From assembly GCF_002024165.1 (NCBI RefSeq), contig NZ_MWQN01000001.1:2831365-2895364 (forward strand): a stretch of DNA of 64,000 nucleotides, written 5' to 3'. Numbering within the stretch: position 1 is the stretch's first letter; each line of letters starts with the position of its first letter. The notes under the pieces are model-generated. The model was not told the origin of the DNA, ran no database searches, and was given only the letters and a program-made list of their open reading frames with translations. A program made the position numbers and the translations under genes. Of this stretch, positions 25,678 to 33,448 are shown piece after piece. Source of the stretch: Embleya scabrispora. GTDB lineage: Bacteria; Actinomycetota; Actinomycetes; Streptomycetales; Streptomycetaceae.

Positions 25678-26741
25678 CGGTTGTCACCTTCCAGGACGCA
25701 GACGAGGTTCTGCTGGAGTGCCGGGCCCGAGGTGGCGTGCCCGAGCGTGCGCGAGCGCCCGTCGGCGAGGATCGCCTCGGCCGCGTCGGCGATCCGGACC
25801 AGGCCGGTGGCCATCAGCGGGTTGCCGGTGAGCGCGCCGCCGGAGGGGTTGATCAGGACGCCGTCGGCCAGGCCGAGCGACTGCCGCAGGATCACCTCCT
25901 GCGCGGTGAACGGCGCCATCAGCTCGGCCACTTCGACGCCGGCCACGCCGCCGGCGCGCGCCGCGGCGAGCCGGGTGGAGGCGGAGTCGGTCAGGTCGCG
26001 CAGGGCCGGGTTGTGCACCTCGCTGCGGTGGTCGATCCCGGTGATCCAGGCCGGGCGCTCGGTCAGTTCGGCGGCCCGCGGGCCGCGCACGAGGACCACC
26101 GCGCAGGCGCCGTCCGAGATCGGCGGCAGGTCGCTTTTGCGCAGCGGGTTGCGCAGGTAGCCCTCGGCAAGCAGCTTGTCCACGTCCTGCTCGGCGGCGC
26201 GTACCTGCTGGTTCGGGTTGCCGGCCGCGTCCCGGCGCGAGCGCGCGGCGATCTCGGCGAGTTCGCGCTCGGTGCTCTTGCCGGACTCGATCAGCTGCCG
26301 GGCCTGGAGGGCGGCCAGCGAGACCGGGTCCAGGCCGAGCGGCGCGAGGTAGTACGGGTCGAGTTCGAGCGGGTAGATCGCGGCCGGGTCGCCGGTGGAG
26401 GACTTGCCCGAGCCCATCGCCACCGCGATGTCGATGTCGCCGTGCCGCAGCCGTACCCACGCCTCGTACATCGCCCACGCGCCGTCCATCTCGACGTGCG
26501 ACTCGTGGATCGGCGGCCAGGCGCCCATCGCGTCGAGGTTGGGCACGAACGAGAACGTGCCGCCGGAGATGTAGTCGCACGACCCCTGGCAGCTGAAGCC
26601 GATGTCGGAGCGCTCGAGGTCGACCTTCCCCAACGCCTCGTCGACGACCATGAGCAGCATCTCGGTCTCGGTGAGTTCCTGCCGGCGTACCGCCGGAAGC
26701 TGCGCGGTCGCGACGATCGCGATGTCGCTGTCCTGCCGCAC
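25674..26741 (-). CDS. Second thiolase-fold lipid-transfer protein
   Basis: The protein has 355 residues, opens IAIVATAQLP, and carries CQGSCDYISGGTF near residue 50, EMDGAWAMYEAW, and a C-terminal NPSGGALTGNPLMATG typical of SCP-x thiolase relatives. It is paired and translationally coupled with the next gene, and such pairs form heteromers. Start used: GTG 26741, with GGGAG six bases upstream; an ATG at 26783 would add 14 residues but has a poor ribosome site. A 13-bp direct repeat surrounds that upstream start. The likely role is C-C bond cleavage or formation on a CoA-bound lipid or steroid intermediate, together with the DUF35 protein upstream. Confidence 0.78.
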   Translation of the reverse strand: MRQDSDIAIVATAQLPAVRRQELTETEMLLMVVDEALGKVDLERSDIGFSCQGSCDYISGGTFSFVPNLDAMGAWPPIHESHVEMDGAWAMYEAWVRLRHGDIDIAVAMGSGKSSTGDPAAIYPLELDPYYLAPLGLDPVSLAALQARQLIESGKSTERELAEIAARSRRDAAGNPNQQVRAAEQDVDKLLAEGYLRNPLRKSDLPPISDGACAVVLVRGPRAAELTERPAWITGIDHRSEVHNPALRDLTDSASTRLAAARAGGVAGVEVAELMAPFTAQEVILRQSLGLADGVLINPSGGALTGNPLMATGLVRIADAAEAILADGRSRTLGHATSGPALQQNLVCVLEGDNR

Positions 26742-26814
26742 TGCCGTCTCCCTTGTCTCGCCCGCCTTTTGACGTGTCGTCATTTTTGACCTGCCGTCAT
26801 GTGACGTGTCGTCA

Positions 26815-27810
26815 TCAGAACACCCGGTTCATGTATTGCTCGGCGGGCTCGTCCGGCTCGCCGGTGGGCCGCCAGCCCTTGATGAAGCCCGCGACGGTGC
26901 CCCAGCCCTTGCTGGTGATCTCCGCGGCGTCGCGTTCGGCCTCGGGCATCCACTCCGCCCGCACCCGCATGCCGACCCGGATCTCGGACACCGGCAGGTC
27001 CAGGATCTGCTGCTGGGCGATCACCATCTCGTCGCCTTCGAGCACGACCGAGGCGCGCGCGAACGGCTCGGTCTCCTTCTGCCCGGGGTACGGGGTGGGG
27101 GTGACGATGGTGTAGTTGGACACCACGCCCCGGTCGGGCAGGTCCTCGTCCAGTTCGGGACCGAGTCGGATGGCGTCCACGGAGCAGTAGCCCCGGCCCA
27201 GGAACACCCGGTTGCACCGCGGGCAGCGCTGGCCGGTCAGCTTGCCCGCGCGCAGATTGCTCGCGTAGCGGACCAGGGTGGGCGAGAGCACGTCGGTGTA
27301 GGTGATCGTGGAGAAGTACTCCATCGTGGTCACCTCCCGCGCCTCGCCGGGCTCGCCCTCGGGGGCCTCGGCCCGCTCGCCGGGGACGAAGCAGACGATG
27401 TCGTCGATCCGGCCCACGGGCTCGTCCCGCCAGCGCGGCGCGACCCGCATGCCGGTGTACACGGCGTCCTCGGCGCCCGCGTCGAGCACGTGCACCATGT
27501 CGGTGTCGGCGCCGTCCAGGCGGATCAGGACGAAGGCGAACGGGCGCTCCAGCGGGTGCGATTCGATCGGTTCGGCGACCCAGGTCCAGGACCGGACGGT
27601 GCCGGCGGGGCCCACCTCGACGAAGTCGCGCGCGAGCTCGTTCCCGGTCTCCGGGTCGTACTCCATCGGCGGCACGATCACCCGCTCACCGGAGCGGATG
27701 CCGACGATCCGACGGGCGGTCAACTCGGAGAAGAAGCGGCCCATGACCGGTCCGAGTGTGCGCTTGTAAGGGAACTGGATGGTACTGACGGTCTGTGTCG
27801 ACACGGTCAT
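26815..27810 (-). CDS. OB-fold/zinc-ribbon (DUF35-type) acyl-CoA-binding partner protein
   Basis: The protein has 331 residues. The C-terminal third contains CPRCNRVFLGRGYC (about residues 190-203), the rubredoxin-like zinc ribbon, followed by an OB-fold (GVVSNYTIV...FARASVVLEGDEMVIAQQ). The N-terminal half looks like a second OB-like module (RSWTWVAEP, PFAFVLIRLDGAD), so it may be a duplicated DUF35 protein. DUF35 proteins assemble with SCP-x thiolases and MaoC proteins in steroid side-chain degradation. It is first in a three-gene operon with the two thiolase-like proteins. The start may be ATG 27810 or GTG 27804; the latter has GAGAGG at ideal spacing. Confidence 0.8.
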   Translation of the reverse strand: MTVSTQTVSTIQFPYKRTLGPVMGRFFSELTARRIVGIRSGERVIVPPMEYDPETGNELARDFVEVGPAGTVRSWTWVAEPIESHPLERPFAFVLIRLDGADTDMVHVLDAGAEDAVYTGMRVAPRWRDEPVGRIDDIVCFVPGERAEAPEGEPGEAREVTTMEYFSTITYTDVLSPTLVRYASNLRAGKLTGQRCPRCNRVFLGRGYCSVDAIRLGPELDEDLPDRGVVSNYTIVTPTPYPGQKETEPFARASVVLEGDEMVIAQQQILDLPVSEIRVGMRVRAEWMPEAERDAAEITSKGWGTVAGFIKGWRPTGEPDEPAEQYMNRVF

Positions 27811-27863
27811 CCTCTCGGCCTTGGAACGAGGTCGGCCACCGGCCGAACGATAGGTAAGGTTCC

Positions 27864-27876
27864 TTGACGAGGTCAA
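27864..27876. promoter_or_regulatory. TTGAC-N3-GTCAA palindrome upstream of the DUF35-thiolase operon
   Basis: TTGACGAGGTCAA is a perfect palindrome 54 bp before the operon start, within a longer block (AAGGTTCCTTGAC) nearly identical to that at 24455-24467. It is probably the binding site of a shared repressor or activator. Confidence 0.5.
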
Positions 27877-27987
27877 TGGATAGCGAAAACATGTTCTCTC
27901 CGAGGGTGTTCGAGACCCGGGGGGCAACGCGTCGACTCAGCAGTTTTGGATAAGTTTTCGGCCGGGGGGCGAACTAGCGTTGTGCAC

Positions 27988-28398
27988 ATGTTCAACGCGA
28001 TCTTCCAATCACAGATCTACGTCCTCGACCAGAACGAGGCGCTCGACTTCTACGTGGGCAAGCTCGGCCTGGAGGTCAAGGCCGACGTCGACATGGGCTT
28101 CATGCGCTGGCTGACCGTCGGCATCCCCGGCGAGGCCGGCCGCGAGATCCTGCTCGAGAAGCCCGGACCGCCGGCGATGTCCGCCGAGACGGCCGACCAG
28201 GTGCGCGACCTGGTGACCAAGGGGGCGATGGGCGGTTGGCTCATCTTCACCACCGCGGACTGCCGCAAGACCTACGAGACGCTGCTGGCCAAGGGCGTCG
28301 AGTTCACCGAGGAGCCCACCGAGCGGCCGTACGGGGTCGACTGCGGGCTGCGCGACCCGTTCGGGAACCGGATCCGGTTCACCCAGCCGAACACCTGA
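27988..28398 (+). CDS. VOC-superfamily (glyoxalase/dioxygenase-fold) protein
   Basis: The protein has 136 residues and one pair of beta-alpha-beta-beta-beta units: AIFQSQIYVLDQNEALDFYVGKLG at the N-terminus and the closing DPFGNRIRFTQ. This is the vicinal oxygen chelate fold of glyoxalase I, extradiol dioxygenases and resistance proteins. The metal ligands cannot be assigned firmly. Start ATG 27988 is chosen, but no Shine-Dalgarno is visible, so it could be leaderless or start at GTG 27982. It converges on an AraC gene, a pairing frequently seen for VOC proteins. The substrate is unknown. Confidence 0.82.
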   Translation: MFNAIFQSQIYVLDQNEALDFYVGKLGLEVKADVDMGFMRWLTVGIPGEAGREILLEKPGPPAMSAETADQVRDLVTKGAMGGWLIFTTADCRKTYETLLAKGVEFTEEPTERPYGVDCGLRDPFGNRIRFTQPNT

Positions 28399-28431
28399 CG
28401 AGGGCGCCGGCGCCCGATCCGCCGCGGGCGG

Positions 28432-28824
28432 TCAGGCGCTCGGGCGGGACCAGGCCATCGTGAAGCAGGTGGGCACCCGGGCGGCCACCGCCTCCTTGCG
28501 ATAGGTGCGCGGCGATCGGCCGACGATGTCGTGGAAGGTACGGCTGAACGTGCCGGGGCTGCCGAAGCCGACCTCGAAGCAGATGTCGGTCACGCTGCGG
28601 TCGCTCTCGCGGAGCAGGAACATCGCCCGTTCGACCCGGCGCCGCTGGAGGTAGCGGTGCGGCGTCTCGCCGAAGGTGGCCCGGAAGGTGCGGGTGAAGT
28701 GCGCCTCGGACACGTGCGCGATGCGGGCCAGGGCCGGGATGTCCAGCGGTTGCGCGTAGGCGCGGTCCATCGCGTCGCGGGCCCGCAGCATGCGGCGGTT
28801 GGTGTCCTCGGTGGCACGGCTCAC
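28432..28824 (-). CDS. Single-domain AraC-family regulator
   Basis: The protein has 130 residues and consists almost entirely of the double helix-turn-helix: IPALARIAHVSEAHFTRTFRATFGETPHRYLQRRRVERA and SVTDICFEVGFGSPGTFSRTFHDIVGRSPRTYRK. There is no separate ligand-binding domain, as in the MarA/SoxS-like small AraC proteins. Start GTG 28824. It lies tail to tail with the VOC gene, and in related genomes such a pair is often co-regulated, which is an inference here. Confidence 0.87.
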   Translation of the reverse strand: MSRATEDTNRRMLRARDAMDRAYAQPLDIPALARIAHVSEAHFTRTFRATFGETPHRYLQRRRVERAMFLLRESDRSVTDICFEVGFGSPGTFSRTFHDIVGRSPRTYRKEAVAARVPTCFTMAWSRPSA

Positions 28825-28941
28825 GGGGCCATCCCATCACGGTTCGTCCAGGGCCGGTATCGACTCGCGCCGTACCCGCGCCCACGGCGCACGGCGGCGG
28901 AAGGCACCCGTGACTCGCCTTCCGCCGCGGCCTTCGGCGCG

Positions 28942-30027
28942 CTATCGCGTCCGGCACACCCGTGGCGCGTGCTCGCGCAGGCCGAGAAGTCGGTAGTAGT
29001 TCTCCCCGAGCGCGATGTTGCGGAAGGCCCGGTCGCCCAGGGCCCGGTTGATCCGGCTGGTGACCTCGAGTTCCTCCTCGTACACCGCGTAGTCCTTGGC
29101 GCGCGAGGCCACGAAGTCGGTCCCCGGGATCGCCCTGGTCGGGTATCGGTCGAGGAACGCGGCGTACTTGCTCCGGACTCCCGGCTTGCCGAAGTAGTTG
29201 TCCTCCAGCACCCGCCAACTCAGGTCGAGGGTCAGATCCGGGTACTGGTCCAAGAGCCTGGTCATGATCGCGATGTGCCGGTCGGGGTCCATCGTGGCGA
29301 GTTCCTTGGACAGGCCCATGTGGGCCCACACGATCTTGTTGTCCGGATACTGCCGCAGGGTCTCCTCCATCAGGGGGAGGTACTTCGTCTGCTCCTCGTC
29401 GTTGCCGAGGTCGGAGTGGATGGTGATCGGGATGCCGCGCTCGCGCAGCACCTTCATGAACGGCGCCCAGTTCCGGATGTTCTCGATCGTCGCCGGTGTG
29501 TGCTCGTTGGCGAACAACGCCTGCTTGACCAGGTTCACCTCTCCCGCCCAGCGGAACACGCCGGGGAACTCCTTGTCGTAGAGGCTGATTCCGGGCGGGA
29601 TGGTCTCCGGGTGGTTCAGGTCGAGGAACGTCATGGAGACCGCGAGTTCGGGATCCTCCGGCTTCGCCGCCGCGTAGTTCGCGGCGTTGACGAAGTCGTT
29701 GCGCATGCTCGGGGCCACGGGCGTCCCGGGACAGTCGAGGTAGTACGTGCAGGTGGAGTCCACGGGGAGGGTCTGGCCGATGCCGTACATGCTCGCGTGT
29801 CGGACGCCGCTCTTGCGCAGATATCCGTTGAGTTCGTCGAACGGGATCGCCTGCCCGCCGAACGGACGGAAGTGCAGGTGGCTGTCGACCTGCGAGGTGT
29901 AGGGCTCGGTCGCGCGGTCGAAGCACTCCGCCGGCGCGCCCGCTCCGGCGCCTGCCGGGGAGGCGATGACGGCCACCGCCGTCAGGGCCGCGGCGGCCAC
30001 CGCCAGGCGCCTGCCGATTCGTTGCAC
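28942..30027 (-). CDS. Secreted amidohydrolase-fold enzyme
   Basis: The protein has 361 residues. A clear signal peptide (residues 1 to about 28, RRLAVAAAALTAVAVIASPAGAGA) is followed by a TIM barrel with DSHLHFRPFG after strand 1, ITIHSDLG at about strand 5, IVWAHMG at about strand 6 and IPGTDF near strand 8: the metal-ligand pattern of amidohydrolase-2 proteins. Start GTG 30027 has GGAGG 11 bases upstream. Export from the cell is unusual for this family, which is mostly cytosolic. No pathway partner is adjacent; the substrate is unknown. Confidence 0.8.
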   Translation of the reverse strand: MQRIGRRLAVAAAALTAVAVIASPAGAGAGAPAECFDRATEPYTSQVDSHLHFRPFGGQAIPFDELNGYLRKSGVRHASMYGIGQTLPVDSTCTYYLDCPGTPVAPSMRNDFVNAANYAAAKPEDPELAVSMTFLDLNHPETIPPGISLYDKEFPGVFRWAGEVNLVKQALFANEHTPATIENIRNWAPFMKVLRERGIPITIHSDLGNDEEQTKYLPLMEETLRQYPDNKIVWAHMGLSKELATMDPDRHIAIMTRLLDQYPDLTLDLSWRVLEDNYFGKPGVRSKYAAFLDRYPTRAIPGTDFVASRAKDYAVYEEELEVTSRINRALGDRAFRNIALGENYYRLLGLREHAPRVCRTR

Positions 30028-30250
30028 AGTGATGATGACCTCCGGGGGACACGGCGCCGACCGACAGGTTGGGGCGCATGGGCAGAATGCCGGAGATCAA
30101 GCCCTTGATGCCCTGCCCGCCACGCACGTTCATCCGTATGGAGGTGTGGGTCGAGGGGGTATGCGCGGTCTTCGTGCGGCCCGGGCGCGCCGTCGTGTGC
30201 CCGTGTGCTCGATGTGCCGGCGGCGCGCTCGTCGGTGTGCCGGTCGGGTG

Positions 30251-31015
30251 TCAGCGGCCGACGTGCTCGGCCAGGAAGTCCTCCCAGGTGCGGGTGCCGA
30301 CGGTGGCCTTGTCGAGCGACAGGTTGACGCCCGCGCGGTAGGCGCGGCCGATCTTGCCGGGGATGCGAACCGGGAGGTGGAGGCGGCGCTTGCCGGCCGC
30401 GGCGAGGTAGCTCCGCGCGAGTTCGCCCATCGTGTAGACCTTGGGGCCGGTCAGGTCGGCGACCAGGCCCGACGGGGCGCCGAGGGTGAGTTCGACCATG
30501 CGCTCCGCGACATCGCGGCCGTCGACGGGCTGGAAGCGCAGACCGCCCGGGTTGGGCACCACCGGGAACTTGGTCATCGAACCCATCATCTTCAGCACGA
30601 GTTCGTTGAACTGGGCGGCGCGCAGGGTGGTCCAGGGCAGACCCGACCCGGTCACCGCCTGCTCGGCGCCGAGCTTGGCGCGGAAGTACCCGATCGGCAT
30701 GGTGTTCGCGCCGATCACCGAGATGTACACGAGGTGCCGCACACCGGCGTCCTGCGCGGCGCGCACCAGGTTGCGGGTCGCCTCGTCGTCGCCCTTGGCG
30801 CCGCCGGCCAGGTGCAGCACGGTGTCGACGCCCTTCACCGCGTCGTCGACCCCCTCGTTCTTCAGCAGATCGGCGCGCACCTGCTCGACACCGTCGGCCG
30901 AGGTGCCGCCGCGCCGGCTGAGCACGCGGACCTCGCGACCGGCCTCCCGCAACTGCGGGACGATCAGGCTGCCGAGCGTGCCGGTACCGCCGGTGACCAG
31001 GATCGATGCGCTCAT
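30251..31015 (-). CDS. Atypical SDR, NAD(P)H-binding (NmrA-like) oxidoreductase
   Basis: The protein has 254 residues. The Rossmann motif ILVTGGTGTLGSLIV begins at residue 5; VDTVLHLAGGAKG and VRHLVYISVIGAN follow. The usual YxxxK is replaced by a YFRAKLGAE segment, as in atypical SDRs and NAD(P)-binding regulators. Start ATG 31015 has AAGGAG five bases upstream. It stands alone. It could reduce small substrates or act as a redox sensor. Confidence 0.82.
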   Translation of the reverse strand: MSASILVTGGTGTLGSLIVPQLREAGREVRVLSRRGGTSADGVEQVRADLLKNEGVDDAVKGVDTVLHLAGGAKGDDEATRNLVRAAQDAGVRHLVYISVIGANTMPIGYFRAKLGAEQAVTGSGLPWTTLRAAQFNELVLKMMGSMTKFPVVPNPGGLRFQPVDGRDVAERMVELTLGAPSGLVADLTGPKVYTMGELARSYLAAAGKRRLHLPVRIPGKIGRAYRAGVNLSLDKATVGTRTWEDFLAEHVGR

Positions 31016-31150
31016 GACGACTCCTTCGAAACCCGCCCCGGCTCGTTCCGGGGCCTCTGTTTCCTTGACGGAGCCCCCGCGAAAAATGTGACTACGAATT
31101 TTCGAGCGGGTCCCGACACCCGGTTCCGGGTGAGTGCCGGGACCCGTCCG

Positions 31151-31411
31151 TCAGCCTGCGATCGGGGCCTCGATCATGCCGAGCCACCAGGTCGACCGGC
31201 CGTCGGTGTGACCGACCATCGCCTCGGCGAGGAGGCGCCGAGCCGTATGCGGGGTGCGGCGCCATTCGGGAAAGCGCCACATCCAACGCCGTACCTCGCC
31301 GAGGTTGTGCCCCTCGTCCACCAGGTGCGACCCGACGAAGGCGACCTCCGCCCACCGAGGCCCGAGCGCCACCCGGCCCCAGTCGACGACGGACAACCGA
31401 CCGTCGGGCCG
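31151..31411 (-). pseudogene. C-terminal remnant of an aminoglycoside/hydroxyurea phosphotransferase-like gene
   Basis: On the minus strand the stretch RPDGRLSVVDWGRVALGPRWAEVAF matches the metal-binding DWG region and the following segment of APH-type small-molecule kinases, and continues to a natural end (GMIEAPIAG) at 31151. The upstream N-lobe and the HGDLRPDN catalytic loop are missing: sequence identity to the family ends near 31411, where an unrelated plus-strand gene fragment begins. It is therefore a truncated, presumably inactive remnant. An intact 103-codon frame exists but starts in unrelated sequence. Confidence 0.6.
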
Positions 31412-31413
31412 AA

Positions 31414-31641
31414 TTGGAGGACGAGGACTGGTGGGATCTGTTCGGCGGTGACATCCAGGCAAACTGGGAGTCGTCGGGGCTACGGCGGTACTCCAGTCTC
31501 GACCGATCTGGTCTCGCCGGCCTGGCGGGCGAGACGTCCTGGAGCAATGAAGGGCTCTTCGCGCTCCTCCAGGGTTTGCGACGGCTCTCGGAAATCGGGG
31601 GCGCCAGAGTGGACATGCCGAGCGTCGAGGTGAGGTTGTAA
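31414..31641 (+). CDS. Unrecognised 75-aa protein, possibly a 3' gene fragment
   Basis: The frame begins with TTG 31414 at the junction with the phosphotransferase remnant and stays open upstream into antisense phosphotransferase sequence, so its true N-terminus may be lost. The product is acidic and Trp-rich at the start (EDEDWWDLFGGDIQANWESSG) and ends PSVEVRL. Its TAA stop directly abuts the GTG of the next gene, with the Shine-Dalgarno GAGG inside its last codons, showing that the 3' part was once in an operon with the cupin gene. Function unknown. Confidence 0.45.
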   Translation: MEDEDWWDLFGGDIQANWESSGLRRYSSLDRSGLAGLAGETSWSNEGLFALLQGLRRLSEIGGARVDMPSVEVRL

Positions 31642-32001
31642 GTGGCGGACAACTGGTACGGGGGCAACGCCAACGACGACGCCGACCGGCATCGCGGTTG
31701 GCTTCTGGGGCACTTCGTCGATCCGGTGGATGGCGGCGTCCGCGCCACCGGCGATCTCGAGGTGAAGTGGGGCGTCCACCCGGCGGGCCAGGCCCGTCCC
31801 GAATGGACCGCCGGCGATCAGCGCACCACGATGCTTCTGCTCGTGTCGGGGCGGTTCCGGCTGGACCTCACCGCCGGCAGCACGACCCTGGCACGCCAGG
31901 GCGACTACGTTATTTGGGGGCCCGGAATCGACCACTCCTGGGCGGCCGAGGAGGACTCGGTGGTCGTGACGATCCGTTGGCCGTCCGTCCCCGGGCACTG
32001 A
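31642..32001 (+). CDS. Small cupin-fold protein
   Basis: The protein has 119 residues and the strand pattern of a single cupin: VKWGVHPAGQARPEW, TTMLLLVSGRFRLDL, LARQGDYVIWGPGIDHSWAAEEDSVVVTIRW. The single-His pattern PGIDHSW suggests reduced metal ligation. Homologues are sometimes misnamed signal peptidase I in actinomycete genomes, but no peptidase motif is present. Start GTG 31642 follows GAGGTGAGG and immediately abuts the upstream stop codon, so translation is coupled. It is followed by a strong stem-loop. Confidence 0.65.
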   Translation: MADNWYGGNANDDADRHRGWLLGHFVDPVDGGVRATGDLEVKWGVHPAGQARPEWTAGDQRTTMLLLVSGRFRLDLTAGSTTLARQGDYVIWGPGIDHSWAAEEDSVVVTIRWPSVPGH

Positions 32002-32044
32002 AGGCCGACCCGGCGCCATCGTCGCGGGGTCAGGGGTGAAACGG

Positions 32045-32086
32045 CGAACGCCGGCCGGGGTGAACGGCTTGCCCGGCCGGCGTTCG
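32045..32086. terminator. Bidirectional terminator between cupin and terD
   Basis: A perfect 15-bp stem (32045-32059 with 32072-32086) with a 12-base loop lies between converging genes. Confidence 0.75.
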
Positions 32087-32102
32087 TGGGGGTGCTGTGG
32101 GG

Positions 32103-32678
32103 TCAGACGCTGACGCCGAAGTCCTTGGCGATGCCCGCGAGGCCCGAGGCGTAGCCCTGGCCGAGGGCGCGGAACTTCCAGTCGGTGCCGGCGCGGTACA
32201 GCTCGCCGAACAGCATCGCGGTCTCGGTGGAGGCGTCCTCCGAGAGGTCGTAGCGGGCCAGCTCGACGTTGTCCGCGGCGTTGAGGACGCGGATGAACGC
32301 GTTGCGGACCTGGCCGAACGACTGCTTGCGGTTGTCCGCGTCGTAGACCGAGACCGGGAAGACGACCTTGTCCACGTCGGCGGGCAGGCCGGCGAGGTTG
32401 ACCTTGATCTGCTCGTCGTCGCCCTCGCCCTCACCGGTGCGGTTGTCGCCGGTGTGCTCGACGGTGCCGTCCGGGGTCTTCATGTTGTTGAAGAACACGA
32501 AGTGCTGGTCGGAGTAGACCTTGCCGGTCGCGTTCACGACGATCGCGCTCGCGTCGAGGTCGAAGTCCTCGCCCGTGGTCGTGCGCAGGTCCCAGCCGAG
32601 GCCGACGACGACGGCGGTCAGGCCAGGGGCCTCCTTGGTGAGGGAGACGTTTCCGCCCTTGCTCAGGCTCACGGCCAT
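32103..32678 (-). CDS. terD: TerD-family tellurium-resistance/stress protein
   Basis: The protein has 191 residues, the usual TerD length, starting [20 protein letters not shown] and containing [30 protein letters not shown] and [17 protein letters not shown], the calcium-binding acidic loops of the family. TerD proteins are linked to tellurite, phage and membrane stress responses; actinomycetes carry many copies. Start ATG 32678 has GGAAGG upstream. It is alone and divergent from a flavin reductase gene. Confidence 0.93.
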   Translation of the reverse strand: MAVSLSKGGNVSLTKEAPGLTAVVVGLGWDLRTTTGEDFDLDASAIVVNATGKVYSDQHFVFFNNMKTPDGTVEHTGDNRTGEGEGDDEQIKVNLAGLPADVDKVVFPVSVYDADNRKQSFGQVRNAFIRVLNAADNVELARYDLSEDASTETAMLFGELYRAGTDWKFRALGQGYASGLAGIAKDFGVSV

Positions 32679-32829
32679 TGGATGGTGTCCTTCCAGAGGA
32701 TGTTTGACGTCGCGGACGACGCTACTGCTACTGATCCGGACGTGCAGCAGGCACGCGTAAGTTCCCGAACACCCCGAAAGGGGCCGTCAAGGTGGCGGTG
32801 ATCACGGGGTGCGACCCGGCACCTGGATA

Positions 32830-32858
32830 TTGACGGTTCGTCAGATCAGCCGTTCAAT
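32830..32858 (+). promoter_or_regulatory. Possible promoter of the flavin reductase gene
   Basis: TTGACG (32830-32835) and TTCAAT (32853-32858) are 17 bp apart. TGACGGTTCGTCA (32831-32843) is also a perfect 5-bp-arm palindrome. A second imperfect palindrome (ATACGACT/AGTCATAT, 32876-32894) lies between this element and the gene. Confidence 0.35.
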
Positions 32859-32931
32859 GGCTGGGACAAACAGGGATACGACTATTAGTCATATCCGCCT
32901 CGCATCCAGCTTCGCACCCCTGGGGGCAGCC

Positions 32932-33432
32932 ATGTCCAGCGCAACGACGCCGTCGACCGGGATCGATCAGGCGCGGATGCGCCAGGTCATGGGGCACTTC
33001 GCGACCGGTGTCACCGTGGTCACCGCGCTCCACGACGGCGCGCCGGTGGGCATGGCCTGCCAGTCGTTCACGTCGCTCTCGCTGGAGCCGGCCTACATCT
33101 CCATCGCCCCCGCGCTCACCTCGACGACCTACCCGAAGGTCCGCACCGCCGGCCGCTTCGTGGTCAACATCCTGGCCGAGGACCAGCAGGAGGTGTGTCG
33201 GACGATGGGCCGCAGCGGCGGCGACAAGTTCGCCGGCGTCGACTGGTCGCCCGCCGGCAACGGCGCACCGCGGCTGGCCGGCGCGGTGGCCTGGATCGAG
33301 TGCGACATCGCCCACGAGTTGCCCGGCGGCGACCACGTGATCGTGATCGGCGCGGTGACCGCCCTGGATCTGCCCCGCGACGCCGCCCCGTTGATGTTCC
33401 ACAAGGGCCGCTACGCCCGCCTGGCGGCATAG
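32932..33432 (+). CDS. Flavin reductase (HpaC/HsaB-like small flavoprotein)
   Basis: The protein has 166 residues with the FMN-binding split-barrel pattern: MRQVMGHFATGVTVVTAL at the N-terminus, GMACQSFTSLSLEPAYISIAPA, and the C-terminal GRYARL. Such enzymes use NAD(P)H to supply FMNH2 or FADH2 to two-component monooxygenases such as HsaA or HpaB. No monooxygenase partner is adjacent, so the partner is encoded elsewhere. Start ATG 32932, ahead of which GGGGGC serves as a moderate ribosome site. Confidence 0.87.
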   Translation: MSSATTPSTGIDQARMRQVMGHFATGVTVVTALHDGAPVGMACQSFTSLSLEPAYISIAPALTSTTYPKVRTAGRFVVNILAEDQQEVCRTMGRSGGDKFAGVDWSPAGNGAPRLAGAVAWIECDIAHELPGGDHVIVIGAVTALDLPRDAAPLMFHKGRYARLAA

Positions 33433-33448
33433 CCCGCCGGACGCGACC

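Noticed and set aside
31151-32001. Insertion sequence at the gene junction
   Set aside because: No transposase and no terminal inverted repeats or target duplication were seen around 31411.
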